64,000 nucleotides of DNA from Kurthia huakuii LAM0618 (GTDB taxonomy: Bacteria > Bacillota > Bacilli > Bacillales_A > Planococcaceae): positions 248,001 to 312,000 of the forward strand of contig NZ_AYTB01000007.1 of assembly GCF_000505545.1 (NCBI RefSeq). The letters are read 5' to 3'. The number at the start of each line of letters is the position of its first letter. Within the stretch, counting starts at the first letter, position 1. The position numbers and the translations under genes are program-made. The notes under the pieces were generated by a model. It ran no database searches, was not told the origin of the DNA, and saw only the letters and a program-made list of their open reading frames with translations. Shown here in pieces: positions 36,646-48,016 of this stretch.

Positions 36646-37524
36646 ATGGCAGTAACTGCTAAAATGGTTAAAGAATTACGTGAAAAAACTGGTGCTGGTA
36701 TGATGGATTGTAAAAAAGCATTAGTACAAACTGATGGAGATATCGACGCAGCTGTAGATTTCCTACGCGAAAAAGGTTTAGCTGCAGCTGGTAAAAAAGC
36801 GGATCGTATCGCGGCTGAAGGTACTACTTTCATCGCTGAAAACGGTAACGGTGCTGTACTTTTAGAAGTAAACGCTGAAACTGACTTCGTTGCTAAAAAT
36901 GAAGGCTTCCAAACTTTAGTTAAAGAATTAGCTGATCACTTATTAGCTGCTAAACCTGCAGATGTAGAAGCAGCTTTAGCGTCAACAATGGAAAATGGTG
37001 CTACTGTTGCAGAACATATTTCTACAGCAATCGCTACTATCGGTGAAAAAATCACTCTTCGTCGTTTCGTAATTGAAACTAAAACAGATGCTGATGCTTT
37101 CGGTGCTTACTTACACATGGGCGGCCGTATTGGTGTATTAACTGTTGTTGAAGGTACAACTGACGCTTCTAAAGCGAAAGATGTAGCTATGCACATCGCT
37201 GCAATCAACCCTAAATATGTTTCTCATGACCAAGTTTCAGCTGATGAAGTTGAACATGAACGTAAAGTGTTAACTGAACAAGCTTTAAACGAAGGCAAAC
37301 CAGAAAACATTGTAGCTAAAATGGTAGAAGGTCGTTTAAACAAATACTTCAAAGAAATTTGCTTACTTGATCAACCATTCGTTAAAAATCCAGATGAAAC
37401 TGTTGCTAAATTCTTAGGCGATGCTAAAGTTTCTGAATTCGTACGTTACGAAGTGGGCGAAGGTATCGAAAAACGCGAAGATAACTTTGCAGAAGAAGTT
37501 ATGAACCAAGTTAAAGGTAACTAA
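36646..37524 (+). CDS. tsf: Elongation factor Ts
   Basis: Guanine-nucleotide exchange factor for EF-Tu. It has 292 residues. The N-terminal UBA-like segment is [20 protein letters not shown] (9-28). The core holds [11 protein letters not shown], the conserved nucleotide-exchange element. Then come the two subdomains and C-terminal [15 protein letters not shown] precedes the ATG. Its partner rpsB is directly upstream. Confidence 0.98.
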   Translation: MAVTAKMVKELREKTGAGMMDCKKALVQTDGDIDAAVDFLREKGLAAAGKKADRIAAEGTTFIAENGNGAVLLEVNAETDFVAKNEGFQTLVKELADHLLAAKPADVEAALASTMENGATVAEHISTAIATIGEKITLRRFVIETKTDADAFGAYLHMGGRIGVLTVVEGTTDASKAKDVAMHIAAINPKYVSHDQVSADEVEHERKVLTEQALNEGKPENIVAKMVEGRLNKYFKEICLLDQPFVKNPDETVAKFLGDAKVSEFVRYEVGEGIEKREDNFAEEVMNQVKGN

Positions 37525-37553
37525 TTTTTTCAATCAAATAGATTTATTAAAGT

Positions 37554-37586
37554 AGGGAGCACAGTAACACCGTGTTCCCTATTTTT
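37554..37586 (+). terminator. Terminator after tsf
   Basis: AGGGAGCAC (37554-37562) pairs with GTGTTCCCT (37572-37580), one G-U pair, followed by ATTTTTC. Confidence 0.75.
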
Positions 37587-37617
37587 CAAGAAAAAAATAT
37601 GGAGGTCTAAAGAGCTT

Positions 37618-38334
37618 ATGCCACAACAATACAAACGCGTAGTCATTAAATTAAGTGGGGAAGCACTAGCTGGTGACGCAGGTTTCGGCCTAGCACCGCA
37701 AGTTGTTAAATCAGTCGCAGCACAAATTAAGGAAGTAGTAGACTTAGGAGTAGAAGTTGCCTTAGTAGTAGGTGGCGGTAATATTTGGAGAGGTAAAATT
37801 GGAGCAGAAATGGGTATGGAACGTGCCAATGCAGATTACATGGGCATGTTAGCTACTGTAATGAATGCTTTAGCTTTACAAGATTCATTAGAAAACCTAG
37901 GTGTACCGACTCGTGTACAATCTTCAATTGTGATGACACAAGTTGCTGAACCATACATTCGTCGTAAAGCAGTTCGCCATTTAGAGAAAAAACGTGTAGT
38001 AATCTTCGCTGCGGGTACAGGTAATCCTTATTTCTCAACTGACACAACAGCTTCATTACGTGCGGCTGAAATTGGCGCAGATGTCATTTTAATGGCGAAA
38101 AACAATGTAGATGGTGTATACTCTGCAGATCCAAAAGTTGATGAAACTGCTGTGAAGTATGAAGAATTAACATATTTAGATGTTATTCAAAAAGGTTTAC
38201 AAGTAATGGACTCAACGGCTTCAACATTATGCATGGACAACGATATCGATTTAGTAGTATTCTCATTATTAGAAGATGGTAACATCAAACGCGCTGTAAT
38301 GGGTGAAAAAATCGGTACTACAGTGCATAAATAA
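37618..38334 (+). CDS. pyrH: Uridylate kinase
   Basis: Bacterial UMP kinase of the amino-acid-kinase fold, making UDP from UMP and ATP; regulated by GTP and UTP in homologues. It has 238 residues. N-terminal [17 protein letters not shown], glycine-rich [10 protein letters not shown], and the UMP-binding [17 protein letters not shown] are diagnostic. ATGGAGGTC is about 12 bases before the ATG. frr follows with a 26-base gap. Confidence 0.98.
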   Translation: MPQQYKRVVIKLSGEALAGDAGFGLAPQVVKSVAAQIKEVVDLGVEVALVVGGGNIWRGKIGAEMGMERANADYMGMLATVMNALALQDSLENLGVPTRVQSSIVMTQVAEPYIRRKAVRHLEKKRVVIFAAGTGNPYFSTDTTASLRAAEIGADVILMAKNNVDGVYSADPKVDETAVKYEELTYLDVIQKGLQVMDSTASTLCMDNDIDLVVFSLLEDGNIKRAVMGEKIGTTVHK

Positions 38335-38360
38335 GAGAATTAATTTTAGGAGGGGAAAGC

Positions 38361-38918
38361 ATGTCAAAACAAGTCATTGATCAAGCAACAGAACGTATGT
38401 CTAAAGCAATTGATGCATTTTCACGCACGCTTGCTGCAATTCGTGCGGGTCGTGCGAATGCTTCACTTTTAGACCGTATTTCAGTAGAATATTATGGAGC
38501 TCCAACGCCATTAAACCAAATGGCAGGCATCTCAGTTCCTGAAGCACGCCTTTTAGTGATTCAACCGTATGATAAAACAATTTTAGGTGATATTGAAAAA
38601 GCAATTTTAAAATCAGAACTTGGTATTACGCCAACAAATGATGGTTCAGTTATTCGTTTAACGATTCCAGCTCTTACAGAAGAGCGCCGTAAAGAGCTTG
38701 TTAAAGTTGTTAAAAAAGAAGCAGAAGAAGCGAAAGTGGCTGTTCGTAACATCCGCCGTGATGCAAATGATGATTTCAAAAAAGCTGAAAAAGCTGGCGA
38801 AATTACAGAAGATGATTTACGTGGATATAGCGATGATATTCAAAAATTAACTGATGATCACATCAAAGAAATTGATGAATTAGCAGCTGAAAAAGAAAAA
38901 GAAGTTTTATCAGTTTAA
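38361..38918 (+). CDS. frr: Ribosome recycling factor
   Basis: Splits post-termination ribosomes together with EF-G. It has 185 residues, the canonical length. The tRNA-like L-shape is reflected in the long helices; key motifs are [38 protein letters not shown] and [27 protein letters not shown] precedes the ATG. A strong terminator ends the pyrH-frr unit. Confidence 0.98.
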   Translation: MSKQVIDQATERMSKAIDAFSRTLAAIRAGRANASLLDRISVEYYGAPTPLNQMAGISVPEARLLVIQPYDKTILGDIEKAILKSELGITPTNDGSVIRLTIPALTEERRKELVKVVKKEAEEAKVAVRNIRRDANDDFKKAEKAGEITEDDLRGYSDDIQKLTDDHIKEIDELAAEKEKEVLSV

Positions 38919-38936
38919 TAGAACTTTCCAAATTCA

Positions 38937-38974
38937 AAAGACGTCCTCTATAGAAAATGGGGACGTCTTTTTTT
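38937..38974 (+). terminator. Terminator after frr
   Basis: AAAGACGTCC (38937-38946) and GGACGTCTTT (38961-38970) form a perfect 10-bp stem with a run of seven T. Confidence 0.92.
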
Positions 38975-39003
38975 GTGATATAGAGGAAAAGAATTGTTAT
39001 TTT

Positions 39004-39012
39004 TGTTATGAT
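39004..39012 (+). promoter_or_regulatory. Possible extended -10 promoter of uppS
   Basis: TGTTATGAT is an extended -10 match 45 bases before uppS and after the frr terminator; no -35 at proper distance. Confidence 0.35.
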
Positions 39013-39057
39013 AGATTAAGTATACGTTCCGATATGCAAGTTAGTGGAGGATTTTAA

Positions 39058-39843
39058 ATGTTAGATAAACTCGGATGGAGAAAAACAGATAAAAAGAACG
39101 CTACATTAGAACAACGCATGATACAAGTGCGTAGTGAGAGCGTACCGCAACACATTGCCATTATTATGGATGGAAATGGTCGTTGGGCACAAAAGCGTGC
39201 TTTGCCACGCGTAGCAGGGCATCATGAAGGTATGAAAAATATACGTACGATTACGCGTTGTGCGAACAAAGTAGGTATTCGAGCGCTGACTTTGTATGCT
39301 TTCTCGACAGAAAACTGGAAACGCCCGCGCAAGGAAGTAGAATTTTTAATGCGTTTGCCGGAAGAATTTTTGACATCATTTTTACCAGAATTAATGGAGT
39401 TAAATATTCGTGTAATGATGATTGGTGAAATATCAGATTTACCAATGCATACGCAGAACGCTGTTCGAAACGCGATGGATACAACAGCAAATAATACAGG
39501 AATGATACTAAACTTTGCTTTAAACTATGGTAGTCGTCGTGAAATGGTTTTATCTGTTCAAGAGATTGTTAACCAAGTTCAAAATGGAACGTTAAGCTTG
39601 GAAGACATTTCAGAAGAAACAATTTCGAATCATTTAATGACATCAAACTTACCTGATCCAGATTTGCTTATTCGCACAAGTGGAGAGCTTCGTTTAAGCA
39701 ACTTCCTATTATGGCAGCTTGCTTATAGCGAATTTTGGTTTACGGACGTACATTGGCCTGAATTTAGTGAGAAAGATTTACTAGAGGCGGTCGAAAGCTA
39801 TCAATCGCGCAATCGCCGTTATGGTGGATTGAAAGGGGAATAA
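39058..39843 (+). CDS. uppS: Undecaprenyl diphosphate synthase
   Basis: Cis-prenyltransferase that adds eight isoprene units to farnesyl diphosphate, giving the C55 carrier lipid for cell-wall synthesis. It has 261 residues. The catalytic Asp38 is in IIMDGNGRWA, followed by RVAGHHEGMKNIRTIT. The FSTENWKRP and LLIRTSGELRLSNFLLWQ motifs are family signatures. AGTGGAGG precedes the ATG. cdsA follows after three bases. Confidence 0.98.
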   Translation: MLDKLGWRKTDKKNATLEQRMIQVRSESVPQHIAIIMDGNGRWAQKRALPRVAGHHEGMKNIRTITRCANKVGIRALTLYAFSTENWKRPRKEVEFLMRLPEEFLTSFLPELMELNIRVMMIGEISDLPMHTQNAVRNAMDTTANNTGMILNFALNYGSRREMVLSVQEIVNQVQNGTLSLEDISEETISNHLMTSNLPDPDLLIRTSGELRLSNFLLWQLAYSEFWFTDVHWPEFSEKDLLEAVESYQSRNRRYGGLKGE

Positions 39844-39846
39844 ATC

Positions 39847-40647
39847 GTGAAACAGCGTATTATTACAGCCATTATTGCGGCATTGCTATTTGTACCGTTT
39901 GTTATTTATGGTGAAGTGCCATTAACAATCGTTATTTATGCACTTGCAGCAGTAGGGCTTTTTGAAATGCTTAAAATGCGCAATATGTCGCTGTTCTCTG
40001 TGCCAGGTATTTTAGCTTTAATTGGCTTATTTGCTATGCTAATGCCTGCGAAATGGGAGAGTGCTGTTATCGACGCGACAAGTTATTCGAAATTGGAATG
40101 GCTTGTACTTATTACGGCGGTATTATTAATTTATGTCGTCTTAAAGAAAAATAAATTTACATTTGATGATGTGGGCTTTTTGCTCGTTTCTGTATTTTAC
40201 GTTGGCGTAGGATTTTATTACTTTATGGCAACACGAGATGCAAGTGATGGGCTATTGTACATTGTATTTGCTTTAGTTGTTGTATGGTCAACAGATTCAG
40301 GTGCTTATTTTGTAGGACGAAAATTAGGTAAACATAAACTTTGGCCTGAAATCTCGCCGAAAAAAACGATTGAAGGTTTTATAGGTGGAATCATTATAGC
40401 AATTATTGCTGTAGTTATTTTTGAAATGATAACACAGCTTGAGATTCAATGGTGGAAGTTGCTTGTTGTAACAATTATCGCTTCTATTGTTGGCCAATTA
40501 GGTGACTTAGTAGAATCCGCCGTGAAACGTCATTATGGCGTAAAAGATTCAGGTAAGATTTTACCTGGACATGGTGGTATTTTAGATCGCTTTGATAGCC
40601 TATTATTTGTTTTACCACTATTACATTTTTTACATTTTGTTGGATAG
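39847..40647 (+). CDS. cdsA: Phosphatidate cytidylyltransferase
   Basis: Integral membrane enzyme making CDP-diacylglycerol from phosphatidic acid and CTP. It has 266 residues with about seven to eight hydrophobic segments. The signature SAVKRHYGVKDSGKILPGHGG followed by ILDRFDSL is near residues 216-245 (quoted in two pieces), and STDSGAYFVGRKLGKHK is upstream. GTG start with AAGGGG upstream, only three bases after uppS. Confidence 0.96.
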   Translation: MKQRIITAIIAALLFVPFVIYGEVPLTIVIYALAAVGLFEMLKMRNMSLFSVPGILALIGLFAMLMPAKWESAVIDATSYSKLEWLVLITAVLLIYVVLKKNKFTFDDVGFLLVSVFYVGVGFYYFMATRDASDGLLYIVFALVVVWSTDSGAYFVGRKLGKHKLWPEISPKKTIEGFIGGIIIAIIAVVIFEMITQLEIQWWKLLVVTIIASIVGQLGDLVESAVKRHYGVKDSGKILPGHGGILDRFDSLLFVLPLLHFLHFVG

Positions 40648-40659
40648 GAGATAATCATT

Positions 40660-41805
40660 ATGAAGTCGATTAGTTTATTGGGTGCAACAGGTTCAATTGG
40701 GCAGCAGACACTTGATATTGTAAAAGATCATCAGGAAGAATTTGAAATTGCAGCTCTAGCATCGGGTAAAAATATTGAAAAAACGAAGGAAATCATTCGT
40801 GAATTTTCTCCAAAACTTGTTTCAATGCAATCAGAAGCGGACGCTTTATTATTATCGAAAGAGTTTCCAAAATTAGAAGTAACATATGGCGCACAAGGTT
40901 TAATTGATGTCGCTACGTATAATGATTCGAATGTATTATTAAATGCAGTTTTAGGAAGCATTGGTTTGGAATCTACATTAGCAGCGATTCGCCAAAAGAA
41001 AGCCATTGCAATTGCAAATAAAGAAACGTTGGTTACAGCTGGCCACCTTGTAATGGCTGAGGCAAAAAAATATGGGGCACCTATCTTACCAGTCGACAGT
41101 GAACATTCGGCACTGTGGCAATCAATGAATGGAGAAAACCCAAAATCTGTAGAACGTCTGATTTTAACTGCTTCAGGTGGTAGCTTCAGAGATAAAACAC
41201 GTGCAGAGCTTGAAGGTGTAACAGTCAAGCAAGCATTAAATCATCCAAACTGGTCAATGGGTGCAAAAATTACGATTGATTCAGCTACATTGATGAATAA
41301 GGGCTTAGAAGTTATCGAAGCAGCAGTATTATATGATATGTCATATGATAATATTGACGTATTAATCCATCGTGAATCCATTATTCATTCTATGGTGGAA
41401 TATCATGATTCAAGCGTTATGGCGCAACTTGGAACAGCAGATATGCGTACGCCAATCCAATATGCACTAAGTTATCCAGAGCGCTTGCCACGTTCAACAG
41501 CAGAACGTTTAGATTTGGCTAAAGTGGGTCAATTACATTTTGAAAATGTTGATTTTGACCGTTTCCGTTGTTTAGGTTTTGCATATGAAGCGGGGCGTAT
41601 GGGAGGCACAATTTTAACAGCGATGAATGCAGCAAATGAAGCAGCAGTTAGTGCATTTTTACAAGGGAAAATTACGTTCCTTCAAATTGAAGATATGATT
41701 GAATACGTTATGCAAACACATAATAATATTCAAAATCCAGATTTGGAAACAATTTTGACTGTAGATAAGGAAACAAGAAAAATTGTTGTAGGCATGATAA
41801 AATAA
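40660..41805 (+). CDS. dxr: 1-deoxy-D-xylulose 5-phosphate reductoisomerase
   Basis: First committed enzyme of the MEP isoprenoid pathway, NADPH-dependent. It has 381 residues. NADPH fold ISLLGATGSIGQQTLDIV at the N-terminus, metal- and substrate-binding PVDSEHSALWQSMNGE, flexible loop with PNWSMGAKITIDSATLMNKG. The TAGGAGAT upstream of the ATG is the binding site. The position between cdsA and rseP is as in B. subtilis. Confidence 0.98.
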   Translation: MKSISLLGATGSIGQQTLDIVKDHQEEFEIAALASGKNIEKTKEIIREFSPKLVSMQSEADALLLSKEFPKLEVTYGAQGLIDVATYNDSNVLLNAVLGSIGLESTLAAIRQKKAIAIANKETLVTAGHLVMAEAKKYGAPILPVDSEHSALWQSMNGENPKSVERLILTASGGSFRDKTRAELEGVTVKQALNHPNWSMGAKITIDSATLMNKGLEVIEAAVLYDMSYDNIDVLIHRESIIHSMVEYHDSSVMAQLGTADMRTPIQYALSYPERLPRSTAERLDLAKVGQLHFENVDFDRFRCLGFAYEAGRMGGTILTAMNAANEAAVSAFLQGKITFLQIEDMIEYVMQTHNNIQNPDLETILTVDKETRKIVVGMIK

Positions 41806-41871
41806 AGCATATAGATGACAATGCGTGCATTTTTGCATGGAAGTCAACTTTATTATTAAAGGTGGGGTTTG

Positions 41872-43131
41872 ATGCAATCAGCAATTGCATTTATATTCGT
41901 ATTTGGCATGATCGTATTTTTCCATGAATTGGGGCACTTTATTTTTGCAAAACGTTCAGGAATTATGGTTCGTGAATTTGCAATCGGCTTTGGTCCAAAA
42001 TTATTAGGGATTAAAAAAGGTGAAACACTTTATACGATTCGTTTACTGCCAATGGGTGGCTATGTTCGAATGGCTGGCGATGATTTAGATAATGTTGAAT
42101 TACAACCAGGCTATCGTATTGGATTTACGCTAAATAATAACGATGAAATTAATCGCTTAGTGATGAACCAAAATAAACAATTACCAGATATGCTATTTTT
42201 AGAAGTAGAAAAAGCAGAACTGCAAAAGGAATTATGGGTAGAAGGCTATGACGAAGATGAACAATTTGTTCGTTATAATGTAGCACGTGATTGTGTGATT
42301 GAAGAAAATGGTCAAGAAACACAAATAGCGCCGTATGACCGTACATTTAATGCGCAATCACTTGGTAAACGAGCCATTACAATTTTTGCGGGCCCTTTAT
42401 TTAACTTCCTTTTAGCAATTGTTATTTTTATTATTATTGGCTTTGTTCAAGGTATTCCGACAAATGAGCCGCTAATTGCAAAAGTTGTAGATGATAGCCC
42501 AGCAGCGGTAGCAGGCTTTGAAAAAAATGATTTAATTACTGCTGTAGATGGTAAAGAAGTTGATAAATTCCAAGATTTATCCGCAGTTATTCAAAAAAAT
42601 CCTGGTAAAGAAATTACAATTGATGTATTGCGCGATGGCAATAAAAAAACATTGCAAGTCACGCCAAAAGAAGTTGAAGTAAATAAACAAAAAGTGGGAC
42701 AAATAGGTATTCAGTATGCGAATACTTACGATAAAAACCTATTAAAAGCAATTCCATATGGTTTCGAACAGACTTGGACATGGTTAGTTCAAATTGTTGA
42801 AATATTAATCGTTCTTGTGACAGGTGGATTTACGCTAGATGCATTATCTGGACCTGTTGGAATTTACGAAGCAACATCAGAAGTCGCAAAATATGGTTTC
42901 ATTACATTACTAAGTTGGGCAGCAGCATTAAGTGTCAATTTAGGGATTATGAATTTATTACCGTTCCCTGCACTAGATGGTGGGCGTCTTGCATTATTTG
43001 TATATGAGTTAGTACGTGGGAAGCCACTTGATAAAAATAAAGAAGGCGTTATTACATTTGTTGGTTTTGCGTGCTTGATGGTCTTAATGGTCGCAGTAAC
43101 GTGGAATGATATACAGCGTTTCTTCTTTTAA
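41872..43131 (+). CDS. rseP: Site-2 zinc metalloprotease RseP/RasP
   Basis: Intramembrane protease (YluC/RasP) that cleaves anti-sigma factors and remnant signal peptides. ATG 41872 with AAAGGTGGGG upstream is preferred over TTG 41869. It has 419 residues. Zinc motif HELGH (18-22) in the first membrane helix, a PDZ domain around residues 195-275 (DDSPAAVAGFEKNDLI), and a second active-site region NLLPFPALDGGRLAL near the C-terminus. A charged insertion (about 75-150) precedes the second membrane helix. Confidence 0.96.
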   Translation: MQSAIAFIFVFGMIVFFHELGHFIFAKRSGIMVREFAIGFGPKLLGIKKGETLYTIRLLPMGGYVRMAGDDLDNVELQPGYRIGFTLNNNDEINRLVMNQNKQLPDMLFLEVEKAELQKELWVEGYDEDEQFVRYNVARDCVIEENGQETQIAPYDRTFNAQSLGKRAITIFAGPLFNFLLAIVIFIIIGFVQGIPTNEPLIAKVVDDSPAAVAGFEKNDLITAVDGKEVDKFQDLSAVIQKNPGKEITIDVLRDGNKKTLQVTPKEVEVNKQKVGQIGIQYANTYDKNLLKAIPYGFEQTWTWLVQIVEILIVLVTGGFTLDALSGPVGIYEATSEVAKYGFITLLSWAAALSVNLGIMNLLPFPALDGGRLALFVYELVRGKPLDKNKEGVITFVGFACLMVLMVAVTWNDIQRFFF

Positions 43132-43144
43132 GAAGCGAGAAATG

Positions 43145-43173
43145 AGTTCATTTGCACTGCAAATGAACTTTTC
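43145..43173 (+). terminator. Terminator after rseP
   Basis: AGTTCATTTGC (43145-43155) and GCAAATGAACT (43159-43169) make a perfect 11-bp stem with a 3-base loop, followed by TTTCTTG. Confidence 0.8.
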
Positions 43174-43246
43174 TTGCTTAAAAACATAACAAATGGCTCT
43201 TTGTCTTGTATAATAGAGTCAACTATATTCAAAGGTGAGGTTGAAC

Positions 43247-44956
43247 ATGAAACAATCTAAAACATTTATCCCAACTTTGCGTGAAGTACCAGCAGATGCT
43301 GACGTTAAATCGCATCAATTATTACTTCGTGCAGGCTTTATCCGCCAAAGCACATCAGGTGTGTACTCATATTTACCATTAGGTAAAAAAGTACTTGCGA
43401 ACATTGAGAAAATTGTTCGTGAAGAAATGGATGCAATAGGTGGTAATGAAGTATTACTACCGGCATTACAACAAGCTGAGTTATGGCAAGAATCTGGTCG
43501 TTGGGAACATTACGGTCCAGAATTAATGCGTTTAAAAGATCGTCATAACCGTGACTTTGCATTAGGTCCAACTCATGAGGAAGTAATTACAGCATTAGTT
43601 CGCGATGAAGTGAAATCATATAAAAAATTGCCATTAACACTTTATCAAATTCAAACAAAATTCCGTGATGAAAAACGTCCTCGCTTTGGTTTATTACGTG
43701 GTCGTGAATTTATTATGAAAGATGCTTATTCTTTCCATGCAACACAGGAGAGCTTAGATGTAACATATGAAGATATGGTGCAAGCATATAAAAACATTTT
43801 TATGCGTCTAGGTTTAAATTTCCGTGCAGTTATTGCGGATTCAGGTTCAATTGGTGGTAAAGATACGCATGAGTTTATGGTGTTATCTGAAATTGGCGAA
43901 GATACAATTGCCTACTCAGATACATCAGACTATGCTGCCAACATTGAAATGGCAGAAGTGAAAGTTGATTACTCGGCGCCAGATGCCGAAATGGCAGAAC
44001 TTCAAAAAGTAGAAACACCAGATCAAAAAACAATTGAAGATGTTGCAGCATTTTTAGAAGTGCCTGCGGATAACATTATTAAAACATTAGTGTTCAAAGT
44101 AGATGAAGAACTTGTAGTTGTTCTTGCTCGCGGCGACCATGAAATTAACGATATTAAATTAAAACATGCTTTGGAAGCAGAAACAGCTGAACTAGCAACA
44201 GATGAAGAAATTGTTGAACTATTAGGTAGCCATATTGGTTCACTAGGTCCAATTAAGTTACCGGTTGGTGTGAAAGTAGTAGCGGACCATGCGATTAAAT
44301 CTGTACGTAATGGTGTTGCAGGTGCGAATGTAGATGGATTCCATTTTACGGGTGTTAATCCGGGTCGTGATTTTGCTATTGATGCATATGAGGATATCCG
44401 TTTTATCCAAGTGGGTGACCCATCTCCAGATGGCGAAGGTACAATTAAATTTGCTGAAGGTATCGAAGTAGGACATGTCTTTAAATTAGGTACAAAATAT
44501 TCTGAGTCGTTAAACGGTATGTTCTTAGATGAAAATGGCCGTAACCAACCATTTATTATGGGTTGCTACGGTATTGGTGTATCACGTGTAATGGCTGCAG
44601 TAGCAGAGCAATATCAAGATGCATATGGTTTCACATGGCCTCAACAAGTAACGCCATATGATGTGCATTTAATTACGGTTAATACAAAAGATGATGCACA
44701 AAATGAATTATCAGAAGATCTATATAAGTTATTAACATCTTATCGTTATGATGTACTACATGATGACCGTAAAGAGCGCGCAGGTGTTAAATTCGCTGAT
44801 TCAGATTTAATCGGTTTACCAGTACGCGTGACAGTTGGTAAAAAAGCTGTAGATGGTATCGTAGAAGTAAAAGTTCGTCAAACTGGTGAAACGTTTGAAT
44901 GGGCAAAAGAAGAATTAATTGATCGTTTAAACAATTTATTTAAAACAACGAAATAA
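43247..44956 (+). CDS. proS: Prolyl-tRNA synthetase
   Basis: Class II synthetase of the bacterial type, charging tRNA-Pro. ATG 43247 has AGGTGAGG upstream; GTG 43235 overlaps that site. It has 569 residues. Motif 1 is in the N-terminal part, motif 2 is [21 protein letters not shown]-like (split here: [21 protein letters not shown]). The editing INS domain (YbaK-like) occupies about residues 225-400, motif 3 is [13 protein letters not shown], and an anticodon-binding domain ends the protein. A lone TATAAT at 43209 may be its -10. Confidence 0.97.
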   Translation: MKQSKTFIPTLREVPADADVKSHQLLLRAGFIRQSTSGVYSYLPLGKKVLANIEKIVREEMDAIGGNEVLLPALQQAELWQESGRWEHYGPELMRLKDRHNRDFALGPTHEEVITALVRDEVKSYKKLPLTLYQIQTKFRDEKRPRFGLLRGREFIMKDAYSFHATQESLDVTYEDMVQAYKNIFMRLGLNFRAVIADSGSIGGKDTHEFMVLSEIGEDTIAYSDTSDYAANIEMAEVKVDYSAPDAEMAELQKVETPDQKTIEDVAAFLEVPADNIIKTLVFKVDEELVVVLARGDHEINDIKLKHALEAETAELATDEEIVELLGSHIGSLGPIKLPVGVKVVADHAIKSVRNGVAGANVDGFHFTGVNPGRDFAIDAYEDIRFIQVGDPSPDGEGTIKFAEGIEVGHVFKLGTKYSESLNGMFLDENGRNQPFIMGCYGIGVSRVMAAVAEQYQDAYGFTWPQQVTPYDVHLITVNTKDDAQNELSEDLYKLLTSYRYDVLHDDRKERAGVKFADSDLIGLPVRVTVGKKAVDGIVEVKVRQTGETFEWAKEELIDRLNNLFKTTK

Positions 44957-44973
44957 TTTATTGTACGGCACTG

Positions 44974-45003
44974 AAAAAGCTTGAGCAATCAAGCTTTTTT
45001 CTT
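44974..45003 (+). terminator. Terminator after proS
   Basis: AAAAAGCTTGA and TCAAGCTTTTTT form a perfect stem with a 4-base loop followed by T-rich sequence. Confidence 0.88.
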
Positions 45004-45090
45004 TGTCTGGAATTTGAGGTGGAGCTTTTGTATGACAGCTTAAATTCACGTACAATAGAAGAGGAACGTTTAAAGAAAGTAGGTGCGAAC

Positions 45091-48016
45091 ATGTCTAATG
45101 AACATGAAGCAAGACAACGTTTTCAGATTCTTTTACAACAAATTGGTCTGACAGATGATGTGTACATGCCGTTTTTTGAAGCGGCAGAAATAACGCGGAT
45201 GACGGTGCATAAACAACAGCGTGTGTGGCAGTTTACATTAAAAACGCCAAATATTTTACCGTATCGTGTATATCAATTATTTAAGATGAATGTCGAAAAG
45301 GCATTTACGCAAATCGCTCAAATACAGTTGCAATTTACAGCAGAGCAACCGCAAGTTACTGAGGAGTTAATTCAAGATTATTGGTTGACAGTTGTCAATG
45401 ATTTAGAAGAAATTTCGCCTCCATTACGTAAAGGATTGGCAGAACAAGTTCCAGCATGGAATGGTCAAAAACTTGCATTAACATGTAAACGTGATTTTGA
45501 ACTTGAAGCATATAAACACAAATATACCGATAAAATTTCAACGAATTATAGTTATTATGGATTCCCGAAGTTGCCTGTAGAATTTATGTTAAGTGAAGCT
45601 ACGGAAGAGCTTGTAGAAGAACAGCAGAAATTTTTAGAACAACGTCGTATTGAAGAAGAGCAGTTTGCGAAAAAAGCGGTAGAAGATATGCAAAAACGCG
45701 AACAGGAAAAAGTGAATGGCGGTGGTGACGATGATGATCGGCCATTCCAACTAGGCATCGCAATGAAGCCTGATGACACGTTGATGGAAATTCAACAAAT
45801 TCAAGATGAAGAACGCCGAGTTACGATTGAAGGTTTTGTTTTCGACGTTGAAGTAAAAGAACTGCGTAGTGGTCGCTCATTATTAACAATGAAAGTTAGC
45901 GATTATACAGATTCTATTTTAGTGAAGATGTTCTCGCGAGATAAAGATGATGTATCGATTATGCAAAAAGCGAAAAAGGGCATGTGGGTTCGCGCGCGTG
46001 GCTCGATTCAAAATGATACCTTCGTGCGTGATCTCGTAATGATGGCACAGGATATGCAAGAAATTCGCCCACAAATCCGTGCAGACAAAGCACCTGAAGG
46101 AGAGCGCCGTGTCGAATTGCATATGCATTCATCGATGAGCCAAATGGATGCTACATCGTCAGCAGCTGAACTTGTTACACAAGCAGCCAAATGGGGTCAT
46201 CCTGCAGTGGCTATTACAGATCATGGCGGTGCACAAGCATTTCCAGAAGCGTATGGAGCAGCAGAAAAACATGGTATTAAGGCTATTTTTGGTGTTGAAG
46301 CTAATCTAGTTGACGATGGTGTACCAATTGCGTACGAACCACGTCATATTGAGCTTGAACACGCGACATTTGTTGTATTCGATGTAGAGACAACCGGGCT
46401 ATCAGCAGCATACGATACGATTATTGAACTTGCGGCTGTTAAAATTGTTGATGGTGAAGTAATTGATACGTTTGAAAGTTTTTCAAATCCGCATCATGCA
46501 TTATCTGCAACAACAATTGAATTGACTGGTATTACGGATGATATGGTACGCGATGCACCTGAAGTAGAAGACATGATTGCAAAATTTCATGATTTTATCG
46601 AAGATGGTATTGTTGTTGCGCATAACGCATCATTTGATATTGGTTTCTTGTATGAAGCATATAAAAAAGCAGGTATTAATCACTTTGATCATTCGGTGAT
46701 TGATACGTTAGAGCTTGCACGTATGTTGTATCCAACAATGAAAAATCATCGTTTAAATACATTATGTAAAAAATTCAATATTGAATTAACACAACATCAC
46801 CGTGCAATTTATGATACGGAAGCAACGGGATATTTATTACTTCATTTATTAAAAGAAGCGGTTAAGGAAAGAGAAATCGCCTTTCATGATGATTTCAATA
46901 AATATGTTGGCGGTGGCGATGCTTATAAGCGTTCTCGTCCAACGCACTGTACAATTTTAGCGCAAACACAAGATGGCTTAAAAAATATGTTTAAGTTAAT
47001 TAGTGAAGCACATACGCAAACATTTTATCGCGTTCCACGTATTAAGCGTTCATCGTTACAAAAATATCGTGAAGGTTTATTAGTTGGTTCTGGTTGTTCA
47101 GCGGGCGAATTTTTTACTGCAGTCATGCAAAAATCAGTTGATGAAGCTACAGAAATCGCTAAATTTTATGATTATTTAGAAGTGCATCCTAAAGGTGTTT
47201 ATAAGCCGCTATTGGAGCGCGAATTAATTAAAGATGAATGGAATATGGAAGATATTGTTCGTAAAATAGTGAAAATCGGTAAAAAATTAGATAAACCAGT
47301 TATTGCAACAGGAAATGTTCATTACTTACATGAAGAGGATTCTATTTTCCGTAAGATTTTAATTCGCTCACAAGGTGGAGCTAATCCATTAAATCGTGCT
47401 GAATTACCAGAGAGTCATTTCCGTACAACTGACGAAATGCTCGAGGATTTTGCATTTTTAGGTGAAGATTTAGCGAAGGAAGTTGTTGTAACAAACTCAC
47501 AAGCACTAGCTGAATCGATTGATAAAGTGATACCGATTAAAGATGATTTATATACGCCTAAAATTGATGGTTCCGATGAAGAAGTAACGCGTCGAACATA
47601 TAATATGGCACATGAAATCTACGGAGATGACTTACCAGAAATCGTTGAAAAACGTATTGAAAAAGAATTGAAATCGATTTTAGGGCATGGATTTGGTGTC
47701 ATTTATTTAATTTCTGCAAAGTTGGTAAAAAAATCATTATCAGATGGTTATTTAGTAGGTTCGCGTGGCTCAGTAGGCTCTTCGCTCGTTGCCACGTTTA
47801 TGGAGATTACAGAAGTGAATCCATTAGCGCCCCATTATATTTGTCCAAATTGTCAGCACTCGGAATTTTTTGAAGATGGTTCAGTAGCATCTGGTTATGA
47901 TTTACCTAATAAAGATTGTCCGGCGTGTGGCACATCTTATAAGAAAGATGGTCAAGATATTCCATTCGAAACATTTTTAGGTTTTAAAGGGGATAAGGTA
48001 CCCGATATTGATTTGA
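45091..48016 (+). CDS. polC: DNA polymerase III alpha subunit PolC, exon 1
   Basis: 5' exon of the Gram-positive replicative polymerase. ATG 45091 (MSNEHEARQRFQILLQQIGL) matches the PolC start; an upstream GTG 45019 would add 24 non-family residues. Domains in order: N-terminal domains, OB-fold (about residues 240-340), PHP domain starting near 343 (HMHSSMSQMDA) interrupted by a DEDDh 3'-5' exonuclease (FDVETTGL near 431), then palm up to PDIDL. Asp972 and Asp974 of that motif are catalytic. The exon stops after the first base of the codon for residue 976. Joined to 50670-52075 it gives 1443 residues, close to B. subtilis PolC (about 1437). Confidence 0.95.
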